The position numbers and the translations under genes were made by a program. A DNA stretch of 64,000 nucleotides from Flavobacterium sp. (GTDB lineage Bacteria; Bacteroidota; Bacteroidia; Flavobacteriales; Flavobacteriaceae). Positions 8,698 to 17,319 of this stretch are shown piece by piece (the first letter of the stretch is position 1; every line of letters starts with the position of its first letter). The stretch spans positions 1 through 64,000 of the forward strand of contig JAIXSK010000021.1 in the NCBI GenBank assembly GCA_027484725.1. Reading direction: 5' to 3'. The notes beneath the pieces were generated by a model that was given only the letters and a program-made list of their open reading frames with translations, was not told the DNA's origin and did not search any database.

Positions 8698-9324
8698 ACG
8701 TTTATACATCATATTGATTCCATAAAAAAGGCATCACTTTTAGCCGAAGCCGCTCATGAACTCATGATGCCACCCGAGCGGCGTGGTTTGATGCACAAAA
8801 TTGATTTTGCCAAGATACAGCCCAAACAAGCTGCCGTGATGATGTTGGTGTATCCCAAAAATCAAATGGCGCATTTGGTGCTTATTCAGCGCAATGCATA
8901 TCCGGGCGTGCACTCATCGCAAATTGCTTTTCCAGGCGGAAAAATTGAGTTGGCCGATGCTGATTTTACCCAGACAGCTTTGCGCGAAACCCACGAAGAA
9001 ATTGGCATATTGCCGACTCAAATTGAACTCATTCGTCCGTTTACAGAAGTGTATATTCCGCCGAGTAATTTTATGGTATATCCTTTTTTGGGCTACAGTA
9101 ATTCTGAACTTATTTTTCAACCGGATCCGGCTGAAGTTGCCCATATTATTGAACTTCCGCTGATGGAATTTTTAAGCGATGAAAATGTAATTGTTCAAAA
9201 CATGGATACTTCTTATTCAAAATCTATTGATGTTCCGTCGTTTAAGTTACAGGGCCATTTTGTTTGGGGTGCTACAGCCATGATGCTCAGCGAACTCAAA
9301 GAAACCCTCAGAAACTTGTCGTGA
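8686..9324 (+). CDS. Nudix hydrolase, CoA pyrophosphatase (NudL) type
   Basis: A 212-residue cytoplasmic Nudix enzyme. The Nudix box spans about 83-109 (PGGKIELADADF... REThEEIGI; key residues Arg100, Glu101, Glu104, Glu105), with the extended spacing between the GGK and REx2EE parts that is typical of the NudL/CoAse subgroup. The preceding LVLIQRN and HSSQIAFPGG match the UPF0035 signature of that group. Enzymes of this type hydrolyse CoA and acyl-CoA to phosphopantetheine and 3',5'-ADP, controlling CoA turnover. The residues are intact, so it should be active, although substrate range cannot be read from sequence. An acyltransferase follows on the same strand, with its own promoter. Confidence 0.9.
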   Translation: MNFQTFIHHIDSIKKASLLAEAAHELMMPPERRGLMHKIDFAKIQPKQAAVMMLVYPKNQMAHLVLIQRNAYPGVHSSQIAFPGGKIELADADFTQTALRETHEEIGILPTQIELIRPFTEVYIPPSNFMVYPFLGYSNSELIFQPDPAEVAHIIELPLMEFLSDENVIVQNMDTSYSKSIDVPSFKLQGHFVWGATAMMLSELKETLRNLS

Positions 9325-9348
9325 TGTGGGCTTGAATTTGTACATTTG
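9316..9348 (+). promoter_or_regulatory. Promoter of the acyltransferase gene
   Basis: TTG at 9316-9318, a 22-base spacer and TACATTTG at 9341-9348, an exact TAnnTTTG match, overlap the end of the Nudix gene. The -7 box ends 23 bases before the start codon at 9372. Confidence 0.6.
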
Positions 9349-9371
9349 ACAGGCTTTTTTAAGAATCAACT

Positions 9372-10169
9372 ATGGGATTGTTCAAGCGAAATCCTTTCGG
9401 ACATATACTATTCATCAAGCGTTGGCTGATTTTCTTTTTTGGAGTACTCACGCACAAACGCTATCGTGGGTTTAATGATTTGCAGATTGAAGGCTCAGAA
9501 ATCATCAAGAATTTACCTGATACCAACGTGCTTTTTATCTCTAACCACCAAACTTATTTTGCTGATGTGGTGGCCATGTTTCACGTTTTCAATGCTAGTT
9601 TAAGCGGACGCGTTGACAGCATTCGCAATGTGGGTTATTTGTGGCACCCGAAACTCAATATTTATTATGTAGCCGCCAAAGAAACCATGACTGATGGTTT
9701 GTTGCCGCGTATTCTTGCCTATGTGGGTGCTATTACAGTAGAGCGCACTTGGCGTGCCAAAGGGCAAGACGTGCAACGCGAAGTAAATCTCAACGATACT
9801 GAAAACATCAAACTCGCGCTCAACGATGGTTGGGTGATTACGTTTCCGCAAGGCACCACCAAATCGTTTAAACCGGTGCGCAAAGGAACGGCGCACATCA
9901 TCAAACAACACAAACCCATTGTGGTTCCTATTGTCATTGACGGATTCCGTCGTTCGTTTGACAAAAAAGGATTGCGTTTAAAAAAGAAAGGAATTCTCCA
10001 ATCGTTCATCATCAAAGAACCTTTGCAAATTGACTATGAAAATGAAACCATTGAGCAAATTGTAGAGAAAGTTCAATATGCCATAGAGCAACATCCATCC
10101 TTGCTCAAAGTCATTTCAGCCGAAGAAGTCAAAGTACAAGACGATTTAAACAAACAACGAGCATACTAA
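9372..10169 (+). CDS. PlsC-like 1-acyl-glycerol-3-phosphate acyltransferase
   Basis: A 265-residue membrane-associated lysophospholipid acyltransferase. A hydrophobic segment at about 12-26 should anchor it to the inner membrane. Motif I is NHQTYFAD (His59, Asp65, the HX4D catalytic pair). Motif III is FPQGT at 158-162, where the usual FPEGT glutamate is glutamine. The expected role is transfer of an acyl chain to lysophosphatidic acid or a related lysolipid; it could also act on another acceptor such as ornithine lipid. No pathway partners are adjacent. Confidence 0.87.
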   Translation: MGLFKRNPFGHILFIKRWLIFFFGVLTHKRYRGFNDLQIEGSEIIKNLPDTNVLFISNHQTYFADVVAMFHVFNASLSGRVDSIRNVGYLWHPKLNIYYVAAKETMTDGLLPRILAYVGAITVERTWRAKGQDVQREVNLNDTENIKLALNDGWVITFPQGTTKSFKPVRKGTAHIIKQHKPIVVPIVIDGFRRSFDKKGLRLKKKGILQSFIIKEPLQIDYENETIEQIVEKVQYAIEQHPSLLKVISAEEVKVQDDLNKQRAY

Positions 10170-10170
10170 A

Positions 10171-10812
10171 TTACAGTTCAATCTTTTTGAGTTCATGGTA
10201 ATTGGCGTACAATTTCTTGAGTAAAATTCCGTACAGCAAGCGGTAAAACAGCCAAAAGACACAAATAATAAGTCCGATAAATACCAACGAAATCAATACA
10301 CAAACCACAATAAACAGCGTTTGATGACCCGCAGCAATTTCTTTTTGCATCAGCGAGGCTACATCAGCATTGTGCTGAAACATCATCACAATTGAAATCA
10401 CCACCGTGAGTGTAATGATAAACAAGTTGTACCAAATATAATTCTGAACCGTTTTGCGGGTGCGCAAGATGCTCTTCATCAAGGTTTTGGTTGAATCGAG
10501 TATACTGATGGATCGATAGTTTTTATAAAAAACATAAATAAAGCCCACCAAAACCGCATAATTCACACAGTTTACCACCAACATAATTTGTTCTATGCCG
10601 TAGTCCTTGAGTTTGTTTTGGTATTGCTCATCATTAAAACCAAAAGCAATGATGTTCCAAAACACAAATTCAAGTATACTGATAATCAGAATCCACTTCA
10701 CGATCGAAGAAGACTTTTGGTGCAACATTCTGTAAATATCCTGTTCAGATACTTGGCTGAATACATGCTGGTCTTGCTTCCATGCTTTTTTTAAAACTTC
10801 TAATTCATCCAT
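10171..10812 (-). CDS. Four-helix membrane protein paired with ECF sigma factor
   Basis: A 213-residue protein with a short cytoplasmic N-terminus (MDELEVLKKAWKQD and following, residues 1-38) and four predicted membrane helices (about 39-59, 74-96, 123-145 and 167-195). No named domain is recognised. It starts 4 bases after the stop of the upstream sigma factor and is almost certainly co-transcribed with it. By position it could be the anti-sigma factor or membrane sensor for that sigma factor: the charged N-terminus could bind the sigma factor, but there is no zinc-binding HxxxCxxC motif. This role is inference only. Confidence 0.75.
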   Translation of the reverse strand: MDELEVLKKAWKQDQHVFSQVSEQDIYRMLHQKSSSIVKWILIISILEFVFWNIIAFGFNDEQYQNKLKDYGIEQIMLVVNCVNYAVLVGFIYVFYKNYRSISILDSTKTLMKSILRTRKTVQNYIWYNLFIITLTVVISIVMMFQHNADVASLMQKEIAAGHQTLFIVVCVLISLVFIGLIICVFWLFYRLLYGILLKKLYANYHELKKIEL

Positions 10813-10816
10813 AAGA

Positions 10817-11311
10817 TTAGGGGTTTAATATTTTTCTCAATTTGGTTTTAATTCGGTTCATCTTCACGCGTGCATTCACCTGACTGATGCCCAAGGTTTC
10901 TGAAATTTCTTCATAATCCTTGTCTTCTAAATACATAAAAACCAATGCTTTTTCAATGTCGTTGAGCTGATGTACCGCCTGATACATCAGTTTAATTTGT
11001 TCTTCTTCTTCGTAGTTGTATTCTTCTTGTTTCACAAACAAATTGCCCATGTCAAATGAAGAAGTTTGCACAGAGCGTGTGCTTTTTCGATACAAGGTAA
11101 TGGCCGTATTCAAAGCCACCCGATAGGCCCAAGTTGAAAACTTGCTCTCACCTCTGAATTTAGGGTAGGCTTTCCAGAGCTGAATCGTGATTTCCTGAAA
11201 CAAATCATTGTGCGCATCTTCGCCCGAAGTATACAACCTGCATATCTTATGAATGATATTCTGGTTCTCTTTGAGTTGCTTGACAAATGCTTGCTCCAAT
11301 TCCTGATTCAT
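10817..11311 (-). CDS. ECF-type RNA polymerase sigma-70 factor
   Basis: A 164-residue ECF sigma factor. Region 2 includes DLFQEITIQLWKAYPKF and STWAYRVALNTA (about 37-74) for -10 recognition and core binding. Region 4 includes EKALVFMYLEDKDYEEIS and the helix-turn-helix LGISQVNARVKMNRIK (about 117-156) for -35 recognition. It lacks regions 1 and 3, as expected. It is the first gene of a two-gene unit with the four-helix membrane protein. No TAnnTTTG promoter was found upstream on this strand, which would be compatible with autoregulation but does not prove it. Confidence 0.92.
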   Translation of the reverse strand: MNQELEQAFVKQLKENQNIIHKICRLYTSGEDAHNDLFQEITIQLWKAYPKFRGESKFSTWAYRVALNTAITLYRKSTRSVQTSSFDMGNLFVKQEEYNYEEEEQIKLMYQAVHQLNDIEKALVFMYLEDKDYEEISETLGISQVNARVKMNRIKTKLRKILNP

Positions 11312-11484
11312 GCTTGCTTAGTAATCCGTGCCGGAAATTTGTTACAAATTACTTCATTTTTCTCACAACCCAAAAACATCGTTACAACCGTCAATGAATG
11401 CCCAAGAAACAGTTGAATTTATCATTTCCCTAACACAAAAGAACCTATTTTCGAGTGCAGATTGTTTATCTTTACGTGCGTTTT

Positions 11485-11564
11485 GGGCGTGCCCCTGCGG
11501 GTCGCGCTCTTCGCGTCAAGTCCTCGCTGCGCTGCGGGCTTTTTGCTGCGATCGCTCACGCGGC
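11485..11564 (+). repeat. GC-rich dispersed intergenic repeat, copy C
   Basis: A GC-rich element in an otherwise AT-rich intergenic gap, starting gggcgtgcccc and ending gatcgctcacgc. It contains a 22-nt block beginning agtcctcgctgc that is identical to part of copy B at 18433-18500. The outer arms differ from copies A, B and E, so it is a second subtype (gggcgt...tcacgc ends) around the same centre. It ends 35 bases before the start codon of the NADH dehydrogenase gene and is probably in its leader. Confidence 0.75.
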
Positions 11565-11599
11565 CTTGACACAACATCAACCACACAACTCCATAGTAT

Positions 11600-12904
11600 A
11601 TGAACATCCCAGAAACATCGCTCCCCAGAATTGTCATCATCGGTGGCGGTTTTGCCGGTATTTCACTGGCCAAAAAACTCAAAAACAAATCGGTACAAGT
11701 TGTTTTAATCGACAAAAATAATTACCACACTTTTCAGCCGCTTTTGTATCAAGTGGCCACTGGTGGGCTAGAGGCAGGCTCGATTGCTTATCCGATTCGC
11801 AAAATCATTCAAGAATTCCCCGAGTTTTATTTTCGGTTGGGCCGCGTCAATGAAATTGACCCAAAAAATCAAATCGTCAAGTCAGACATTGGCGAATTGC
11901 GTTATGATTACCTTGTTTTTGCCAACGGTTCTAAAACCAATTTTTTTGGCAACAAAGAAATCGAGCGCAACAGCATGTCGATGAAAACCATTCCGCAATC
12001 GCTCAACATTCGCAGTTTTATCCTCGAAAATTTTGAGCAAGCCTTGCTGGTCAACGATGAACAAGAGCGCAATGCCTATATGAATTTTTGTTTGGTGGGT
12101 GGTGGTCCTACCGGAGTTGAACTCGCCGGCGCGCTCGCCGAAATGAAAAAAGCCATCTTGCCCAAAGATTACCCTGATTTGAACATTGCCAATATGCAAA
12201 TCAACCTCATTCAAAGCGATGATAGAATTCTCAATACCATGAGCGAAAAATCATCAGCCGAGGCTGAAAAATTCTTGATTGATTTAGGCGTCAAAGTCCA
12301 CAAAAATGTGCGCGTGCTCAGTTATGACGGCAAATTAATCACCACCAACACACCGCTGAGTTTTGAAACCGCCACGGTGATCTGGACGGCGGGTGTGCAA
12401 GGCGCTGCCATTCCGGGCCTCAATGAACAAGCTTGGACCGAGCGTTCCAAACGTTTGCGGGTCAACCCATACAACCAGGTTATGGGTTATGAAAATATTT
12501 TTGCTCTGGGTGACATTGCCCAAATGGAAACTGCAGCCTATCCCAACGGTCATCCAATGATGGCGCAACCGGCTTTGCAACAAGGAGATTTATTGGGCGA
12601 AAATCTGGTCAAAAAAATCAAAGGCCAACTTATGAAACCTTTTGTGTACAACGATAAAGGCTCTATGGCAACCATTGGCCGCAACAAGGCTGTGGTTGAT
12701 TTGCCTCGGTATCACTTTAGCGGTGTTTTGGCTTGGTTTGTATGGATGTTTGTGCATTTGTTCTCCCTCATCGGATTCAAGAATAGGGCAGTTGTGTTTT
12801 TGAACTGGGTGTACAATTACATTCGTTTTGATCGCGAAGGCCGCCTCATTATTCGGCCGTACAAAAAGAAAAGTTTTGTAACTTTTACCTCTGACGAAGT
12901 TTAG
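11600..12904 (+). CDS. ndh: Type II NADH:quinone oxidoreductase (NDH-2)
   Basis: A 434-residue FAD-dependent pyridine nucleotide-disulphide oxidoreductase family protein. The FAD Rossmann motif GGGFAG is at 15-20, the NAD(P)H-binding motif GGGPTG at 167-172, and the FAD-contact motif ALGD around 302-305. A C-terminal hydrophobic or amphipathic region (about 370-405) should bind the inner membrane. NDH-2 oxidises NADH and reduces menaquinone without pumping protons. Length and motifs are typical. The upstream gap holds a GC-rich repeat, and yitT follows 22 bases downstream, possibly in the same transcript. Confidence 0.88.
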   Translation: MNIPETSLPRIVIIGGGFAGISLAKKLKNKSVQVVLIDKNNYHTFQPLLYQVATGGLEAGSIAYPIRKIIQEFPEFYFRLGRVNEIDPKNQIVKSDIGELRYDYLVFANGSKTNFFGNKEIERNSMSMKTIPQSLNIRSFILENFEQALLVNDEQERNAYMNFCLVGGGPTGVELAGALAEMKKAILPKDYPDLNIANMQINLIQSDDRILNTMSEKSSAEAEKFLIDLGVKVHKNVRVLSYDGKLITTNTPLSFETATVIWTAGVQGAAIPGLNEQAWTERSKRLRVNPYNQVMGYENIFALGDIAQMETAAYPNGHPMMAQPALQQGDLLGENLVKKIKGQLMKPFVYNDKGSMATIGRNKAVVDLPRYHFSGVLAWFVWMFVHLFSLIGFKNRAVVFLNWVYNYIRFDREGRLIIRPYKKKSFVTFTSDEV

Positions 12905-12926
12905 CATCAAACATTTTAACCACCTT

Positions 12927-13802
12927 ATGAAACGAAGTCAAAAAAATAAAATCATCCGCCACACCAAAGACTTTTTGCTCATCACGACCGGAATTTTCTC
13001 GGCCGCTTTGGGTTTTAAAGGTTTTTTGTTGACCAACCACTTCATTGATGGCGGCGCAACCGGCATTTCGTTGTTGACTTCTATTTTAACGCCCATTCCG
13101 CTTCCGGTGCTCATTATTTGTATCAATGCGCCTTTTGTTTTATTGGGTTATAAAATCATCGGAAAAGCCTTTGCTATCAAAACTACTTTGGCTATTCTGG
13201 GCTTGGCTTTGGTGGTGGGTACCGTGCCGTTTCCGGATGTCACAAAAGACAATTTATTGGTGGCTATTTTTGGCGGTTTTTTCCTCGGCGCCGGGATTGG
13301 TTTATCGGTACGTGGCGGAGCAGTGATAGACGGAACCGAAGTTTTGGCCATTTATCTGAGTCGCAAATTCGGAACCACCATTGGCGATATCATCATTGTC
13401 ATCAATGTGATGATTTTTTCGGCGGCGGCTTATTTTTTGTCGGTTGAAATTGCTATGTATTCGATGATTACTTATTTGGCGGCGTCTAAAACGCTTGATT
13501 TTATCATTGACGGGATTGAAGAATATATGGGCATTACCATAGTATCTACCAAAAGCGACCACATCAAAAAACTCATTATTGAAAAACTAGGTCATGGGGT
13601 TACTACCTACAAAGGGCAAAGCGGTTACGGCAAAAACGGCGAAAGCAGCAATATTGAAATTGTTTATACAGTGGTGACGCGTTTAGAGCTCAATCGCCTC
13701 AAAACCGAAATTGAAAAACTCGATGCGCGCGCTTTTCTTATCATCAGCAGTGTGCGCGATACCAAAGGCGGTATGGTTTCAAAACGAGGCTTGAAATATT
13801 GA
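12927..13802 (+). CDS. YitT family membrane protein (DUF161/DUF2179)
   Basis: A 291-residue inner-membrane protein. About six hydrophobic helices (16-200) contain the glycine-rich repeats of the YitT/DUF161 family (HFIDGGATGISLL and LSVRGGAVIDGTEVLA). A C-terminal cytoplasmic DUF2179 domain (about 205-285) includes HGVTTYKGQSGYGKNG. The family is suspected to transport a small molecule, but no substrate is firmly known. The gene starts 22 bases after ndh and is followed by a C-less tandem repeat instead of a normal terminator. Confidence 0.9.
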   Translation: MKRSQKNKIIRHTKDFLLITTGIFSAALGFKGFLLTNHFIDGGATGISLLTSILTPIPLPVLIICINAPFVLLGYKIIGKAFAIKTTLAILGLALVVGTVPFPDVTKDNLLVAIFGGFFLGAGIGLSVRGGAVIDGTEVLAIYLSRKFGTTIGDIIIVINVMIFSAAAYFLSVEIAMYSMITYLAASKTLDFIIDGIEEYMGITIVSTKSDHIKKLIIEKLGHGVTTYKGQSGYGKNGESSNIEIVYTVVTRLELNRLKTEIEKLDARAFLIISSVRDTKGGMVSKRGLKY

Positions 13803-13810
13803 TAGGCAAA

Positions 13811-13920
13811 GTTTAGGAAAGTTTAGGAAGTTTAAAGAGGTTTAAGAAGTTTAGGAGAGTTTAGAAGTTTAGGAAGTTTAAAGAGGTTTAAGAAGTTTAA
13901 GAGAGTTTAGAAGTTTAGGA
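13811..13920 (+). repeat. 46-bp tandem repeat of gtttaggaa-like units
   Basis: Two consecutive 46-bp copies (13821-13866 and 13867-13912) differ at one base, are preceded by a partial unit, and end with a third partial unit (gtttagga). Each copy is itself made of degenerate gttta(g/a)(g/a)a subunits. The plus strand contains no C from 13808 to 13922. It lies between the convergent yitT and DUF3810 genes. Confidence 0.92.
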
Positions 13921-13968
13921 ATCTTTAATCAATCAAACACCTCAATATACCTATGGTTACTAGATAAA

Positions 13969-15036
13969 TTATAATGCTCTTTTCTGATAATAATTCACCA
14001 TCAAATTGACAAACTTGCTGTAGCTGTCGAGCCCGTCGTCTTGGTGGTTGAGTTTCAAGAATTGATCGTAGAAAATTTTAAAACCAGTCTCAATGAAGGT
14101 TTCGTATTGTTCCCAAAACACTTGGCTTTCTTTGTAATTTTTCAAAACGCCCAAATGAATGGTTTTCTTGAGTTGTTTGAGCAAAGCCGGATTGCGCATT
14201 TCCCACTGATGCAAACAATATCGCAGTGCAAAAGTATAACCTGAATACTGAATATAAGGATCATCGTTTTTGATCGAAGCCAAAAAGCCAATAAAGTTGC
14301 ATTCACTTTCACTGGCATAACCAATTTGATGCGCCATTTCGTGGGCCGCAGTAGCCGGAAACGAGTACATGGGCAATAAATCATTCACTTGGGCTTCACC
14401 GGTAAACGGATTCAAATAACCTGCAAAACCCATATAGCTCAGCGGAATGCTAAACAAAGAGGGTTTCACACTAGGTTCATCATATTTCAAAAACGAATAT
14501 TGCTCTGCTAAATGCGTGTATCCATTCAGATTCAACAAAAAAGTTTCCTGCTGTGTATGCGGATAAACTACTTTCTGATTCGGATTGTGTGTAATACTCA
14601 ACTGTACTTGGTTGGTTTTGGCAATGAGTTTTTGGGTAAACCTAAGCAAGTCTGTATCGGTATATTCGCGGTGAATATTCATGCGGTCAAACAGCGGCAT
14701 TCGGTAGTAGTTTCCGGCCCAATTCAGATGAAATAAAAAATAAAATACCGACACAAAACCTATTAATTTCCAGAGATTTTCAGTTCGTTTAGTTTTCCAG
14801 GTTTTTCGTTTTTGCCAGAACCAATAAAGCAATCTTGAAATCACGATTGTATACAAAACATCACCTACTGAAAATGATATTTTCCCGAGAAATTTGCGCC
14901 AAAATAAAGCCAATGGTTCATACCAAATTTGACTGTAGGAGTGTTCAATCCAATCCGGAGAAAAAGCCATTGCTTGCCAAAAAATAAATTGAAGCAACAA
15001 AAATAAAGGCAGTATGTGGTAGCGTTTAAATCTCAT
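13969..15036 (-). CDS. DUF3810 membrane protein with HExxH motif
   Basis: A 355-residue protein starting at MRFKRYH; eight further in-frame upstream codons are possible, but this start places the basic residues just before the first helix. Three hydrophobic segments occupy the N-terminal third (about 6-22, 45-65 and 82-100). The soluble remainder carries AAHEMAHQIGYASESE, a zinc-metalloprotease HExxH motif with a downstream glutamate, which is characteristic of DUF3810. A membrane-bound zinc peptidase is likely, but no substrate is known. The gene is convergent with yitT and divergent from pepD. Confidence 0.88.
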   Translation of the reverse strand: MRFKRYHILPLFLLLQFIFWQAMAFSPDWIEHSYSQIWYEPLALFWRKFLGKISFSVGDVLYTIVISRLLYWFWQKRKTWKTKRTENLWKLIGFVSVFYFLFHLNWAGNYYRMPLFDRMNIHREYTDTDLLRFTQKLIAKTNQVQLSITHNPNQKVVYPHTQQETFLLNLNGYTHLAEQYSFLKYDEPSVKPSLFSIPLSYMGFAGYLNPFTGEAQVNDLLPMYSFPATAAHEMAHQIGYASESECNFIGFLASIKNDDPYIQYSGYTFALRYCLHQWEMRNPALLKQLKKTIHLGVLKNYKESQVFWEQYETFIETGFKIFYDQFLKLNHQDDGLDSYSKFVNLMVNYYQKRAL

Positions 15037-15100
15037 TTGTTGGCTGTAAAAATAGCACAAATAAACTTTTTTGAAGCTTCTGTTTTTTGTCTTAAAAAGT

Positions 15101-15108
15101 TAACTTTG
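15101..15108 (+). promoter_or_regulatory. Candidate -7 box of pepD
   Basis: TAACTTTG matches TAnnTTTG exactly and ends 33 bases before the chosen pepD start. No TTG lies at the usual 17-23-base distance, so only the -7 element is proposed. Confidence 0.35.
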
Positions 15109-15141
15109 GCAACACAAATCAAAAAAACAAAATTTCTCTAT

Positions 15142-16605
15142 ATGAGTCAAGAAATCAGAAACCTCGAGCCAAAAGTACTTTGGAACAAATTTGCCGATTT
15201 GAATGCTGTTCCGCGGCCCTCTAAAAAAGAAGAACGCGTGATTGAATTCATGAAAAACTTCGGACAAAGTTTGGGTTTAGAAACTTTTGAAGACGAAATC
15301 CGCAATGTCATTATCCGCAAACCGGCTACTCCGGGCATGGAAAACCGAAAAACAGTTGTTTTACAAGGCCATTTGGATATGGTGCATCAAAAAAACAACG
15401 ATACCGATTTTGATTTCTTAACCCAAGGTATTGATATGTACGTTGACGGCGATTGGGTGCGCGCCAAAGGAACCACACTCGGAGCCGACAATGGTCTGGG
15501 CGTTGCAGCCATTATGGCCGTTCTTGAAAGTAAAGATATTCCGCATCCGGCTATTGATGCGTTGTTTACCATTGATGAAGAAACCGGAATGACCGGAGCG
15601 CTCCATTTAAAAGGCGGCATTCTCAAAGGCGAAATTTTGCTCAACCTTGATACTGAAGAAGACGATGAAATTGACATTGGTTGTGCCGGCGGAGTAGATG
15701 TAACCGCTACCCGAAGCTATCATCCAGAAGAAACACCCGACGGTTCTGTGGGTTATAAGATTACGGTCAAAGGGCTCAACGGCGGACATTCAGGAATGGA
15801 CATCCACAAAGGTTTGGGCAATGCCAATAAAATCATGAACCGTTTGTTGTTTGACGGATTTGAAAACTTCGGTTTGCAAATAGCTGAAATCAATGGCGGA
15901 AGTTTGCGCAATGCCATTCCGCGTGAAAGTGTTGCTCATGTCATTGTGGCTCAGATGTACGACGAAGTTTTTGCCTTTGAAATGCAAGAAATCATCAACG
16001 ATATTAAAGCCGAATTCAAAACCACCGAACCCAATTTAACCATTGAAATTTCCCAATCAGATGTGCCTTCGCACGTGATGGATTTAGGTGTTCAAGAAGG
16101 AATCATTCGCGCTTTATACGCTGCCCACAACGGGGTTTACAGGATGAGTGCCGACATGGCTGATTTGGTTGAAACTTCGAATAATATCGCTCGTGTTATT
16201 ATCAATGACGGAGAAATCACCATTGGGTGTTTGACGCGATCTTCAGTTGAATCATCCAAGTTTGATTTGGCCAACGCGCTTAGATCAGCTTTTGAATTGT
16301 GCGGATGTGAAGTTGAATTTTCGGGTTCGTATCCGGGTTGGACGCCTAATGTAAATTCAGAAATTCTGGAGGTTTTGGTATCCATCTACGAAAAACAAAA
16401 TGGCCAAAAACCCAAAGTGGTGGCTTGTCACGCCGGTTTAGAATGCGGTATTCTCGGAACCCATTATCCCGTAATGGATATGATATCCTTTGGCCCGACC
16501 ATTCACGGAGCGCATAGTCCGGATGAGCGCGCAAGCATTTCATCGTCGCAAAAATTCTGGAAGTTTTTCTTAGAAATTTTAGCCAACACACCGCTAAAAA
16601 AATAA
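15142..16605 (+). CDS. pepD: Cytosol nonspecific dipeptidase (aminoacyl-histidine dipeptidase)
   Basis: A 487-residue M20-family metallopeptidase. The chosen start, MSQEIRNLEPK, gives the usual family length and lies downstream of a TAnnTTTG box; an in-frame upstream extension to 15016 is not expected to be translated. Metal and catalytic residues are visible: His77 and Asp79 in GHLDMVHQ, Asp116 in GADNG, Glu146-Glu147 in DEETG, and the late histidine in HGAHSPDE. PepD hydrolyses a broad range of unblocked dipeptides, including carnosine-like X-His, for amino-acid recycling in the cytoplasm. It is a monocistronic unit ended by a strong hairpin terminator. Confidence 0.93.
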   Translation: MSQEIRNLEPKVLWNKFADLNAVPRPSKKEERVIEFMKNFGQSLGLETFEDEIRNVIIRKPATPGMENRKTVVLQGHLDMVHQKNNDTDFDFLTQGIDMYVDGDWVRAKGTTLGADNGLGVAAIMAVLESKDIPHPAIDALFTIDEETGMTGALHLKGGILKGEILLNLDTEEDDEIDIGCAGGVDVTATRSYHPEETPDGSVGYKITVKGLNGGHSGMDIHKGLGNANKIMNRLLFDGFENFGLQIAEINGGSLRNAIPRESVAHVIVAQMYDEVFAFEMQEIINDIKAEFKTTEPNLTIEISQSDVPSHVMDLGVQEGIIRALYAAHNGVYRMSADMADLVETSNNIARVIINDGEITIGCLTRSSVESSKFDLANALRSAFELCGCEVEFSGSYPGWTPNVNSEILEVLVSIYEKQNGQKPKVVACHAGLECGILGTHYPVMDMISFGPTIHGAHSPDERASISSSQKFWKFFLEILANTPLKK

Positions 16606-16611
16606 CCCAAA

Positions 16612-16637
16612 AGCCCGCTTAATGTGCGGGCTTTTTT
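16612..16637. terminator. Bidirectional rho-independent terminator after pepD
   Basis: The stem agcccgc (16612-16618) / gcgggct (16626-16632) with a 7-base loop is followed by a T-run, and an A-run precedes it. The T-run overlaps the stop codon of the convergent lipoprotein gene, so it can serve both directions. Confidence 0.85.
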
Positions 16638-17109
16638 ATTTTGCGCGTTTCAGCGGAAATTGCTCCAAACTTTTTTTGCCCTGTTGTGTTCCTGAAATAA
16701 TCGCCACCAAACTATCATCGTTAATTTTTCGATAGACAATTCTTTGCGGGTAATCGTGCTTGGGGTTTTCAAAAACCAATTCTCCGGGTTTGCTCGATGT
16801 TAACTTAAACGCCACTGGTTGGTTGTTGTTTTGACCTTTCACAGTAGCGGTATAAAACACTGCTCCGTCTTTTTGGGTAAGTTCAATATTTTCACTAAAA
16901 AGGGTGTCTTTATTGACAATAAAAAAACTTTTTCCGTTGAATGCTTCGTTATCTGCTTTGTTCCATTGTTCCAAGAAATGGCCTTCGGGGGCTTTGTTTT
17001 CCCAGTTGCCAAGGAGCCACTCGCTTTGAGCAAGCATCTGGGGCTCTTGAGCTTTCTGGCATCCCGCCCATAGAGAGGCTATTAAAATAATAAAAGTAGT
17101 TTTTTTCAT
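16636..17109 (-). CDS. DUF6265-like lipoprotein
   Basis: A 157-residue lipoprotein: signal peptide MKKTTFIILIASLWAGC with the lipid-modified cysteine at 17. The mature part begins with a LLGNWENKAPEGHFLEQW-type segment and contains ENPKHDYPQRIVYRK near 120-134, which fits DUF6265, a lipocalin-like or beta-barrel domain of unknown ligand. It is a single gene, convergent with pepD. Function unknown. Confidence 0.8.
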   Translation of the reverse strand: MKKTTFIILIASLWAGCQKAQEPQMLAQSEWLLGNWENKAPEGHFLEQWNKADNEAFNGKSFFIVNKDTLFSENIELTQKDGAVFYTATVKGQNNNQPVAFKLTSSKPGELVFENPKHDYPQRIVYRKINDDSLVAIISGTQQGKKSLEQFPLKRAK

Positions 17110-17266
17110 GAGTGATGCGCTAAGGTGGTTTCGTAAAGTGGTTTATCGCAATATTAACAAAAAAAATATTTTAAACGCTACCTATTTATGAAAAAGCTTA
17201 TTGATTTTTTATTTTTAATGTGCAAAAGCTAACTAATATTAATCATTAAAAAACGCCTTATCTACC

Positions 17267-17298
17267 TTGAAAAACTATATTCTTTTTATGTACATTTG
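17267..17298 (+). promoter_or_regulatory. Promoter of prfA
   Basis: TTG at 17267-17269, a 21-base spacer and TACATTTG at 17291-17298 are a full match to the Bacteroidota consensus. The -7 box ends 21 bases before the ATG at 17320, which supports that start over an in-frame TTG at 17296 lying inside the promoter. Confidence 0.7.
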
Positions 17299-17319
17299 CA
17301 CACCAAAATTGATGGACTC

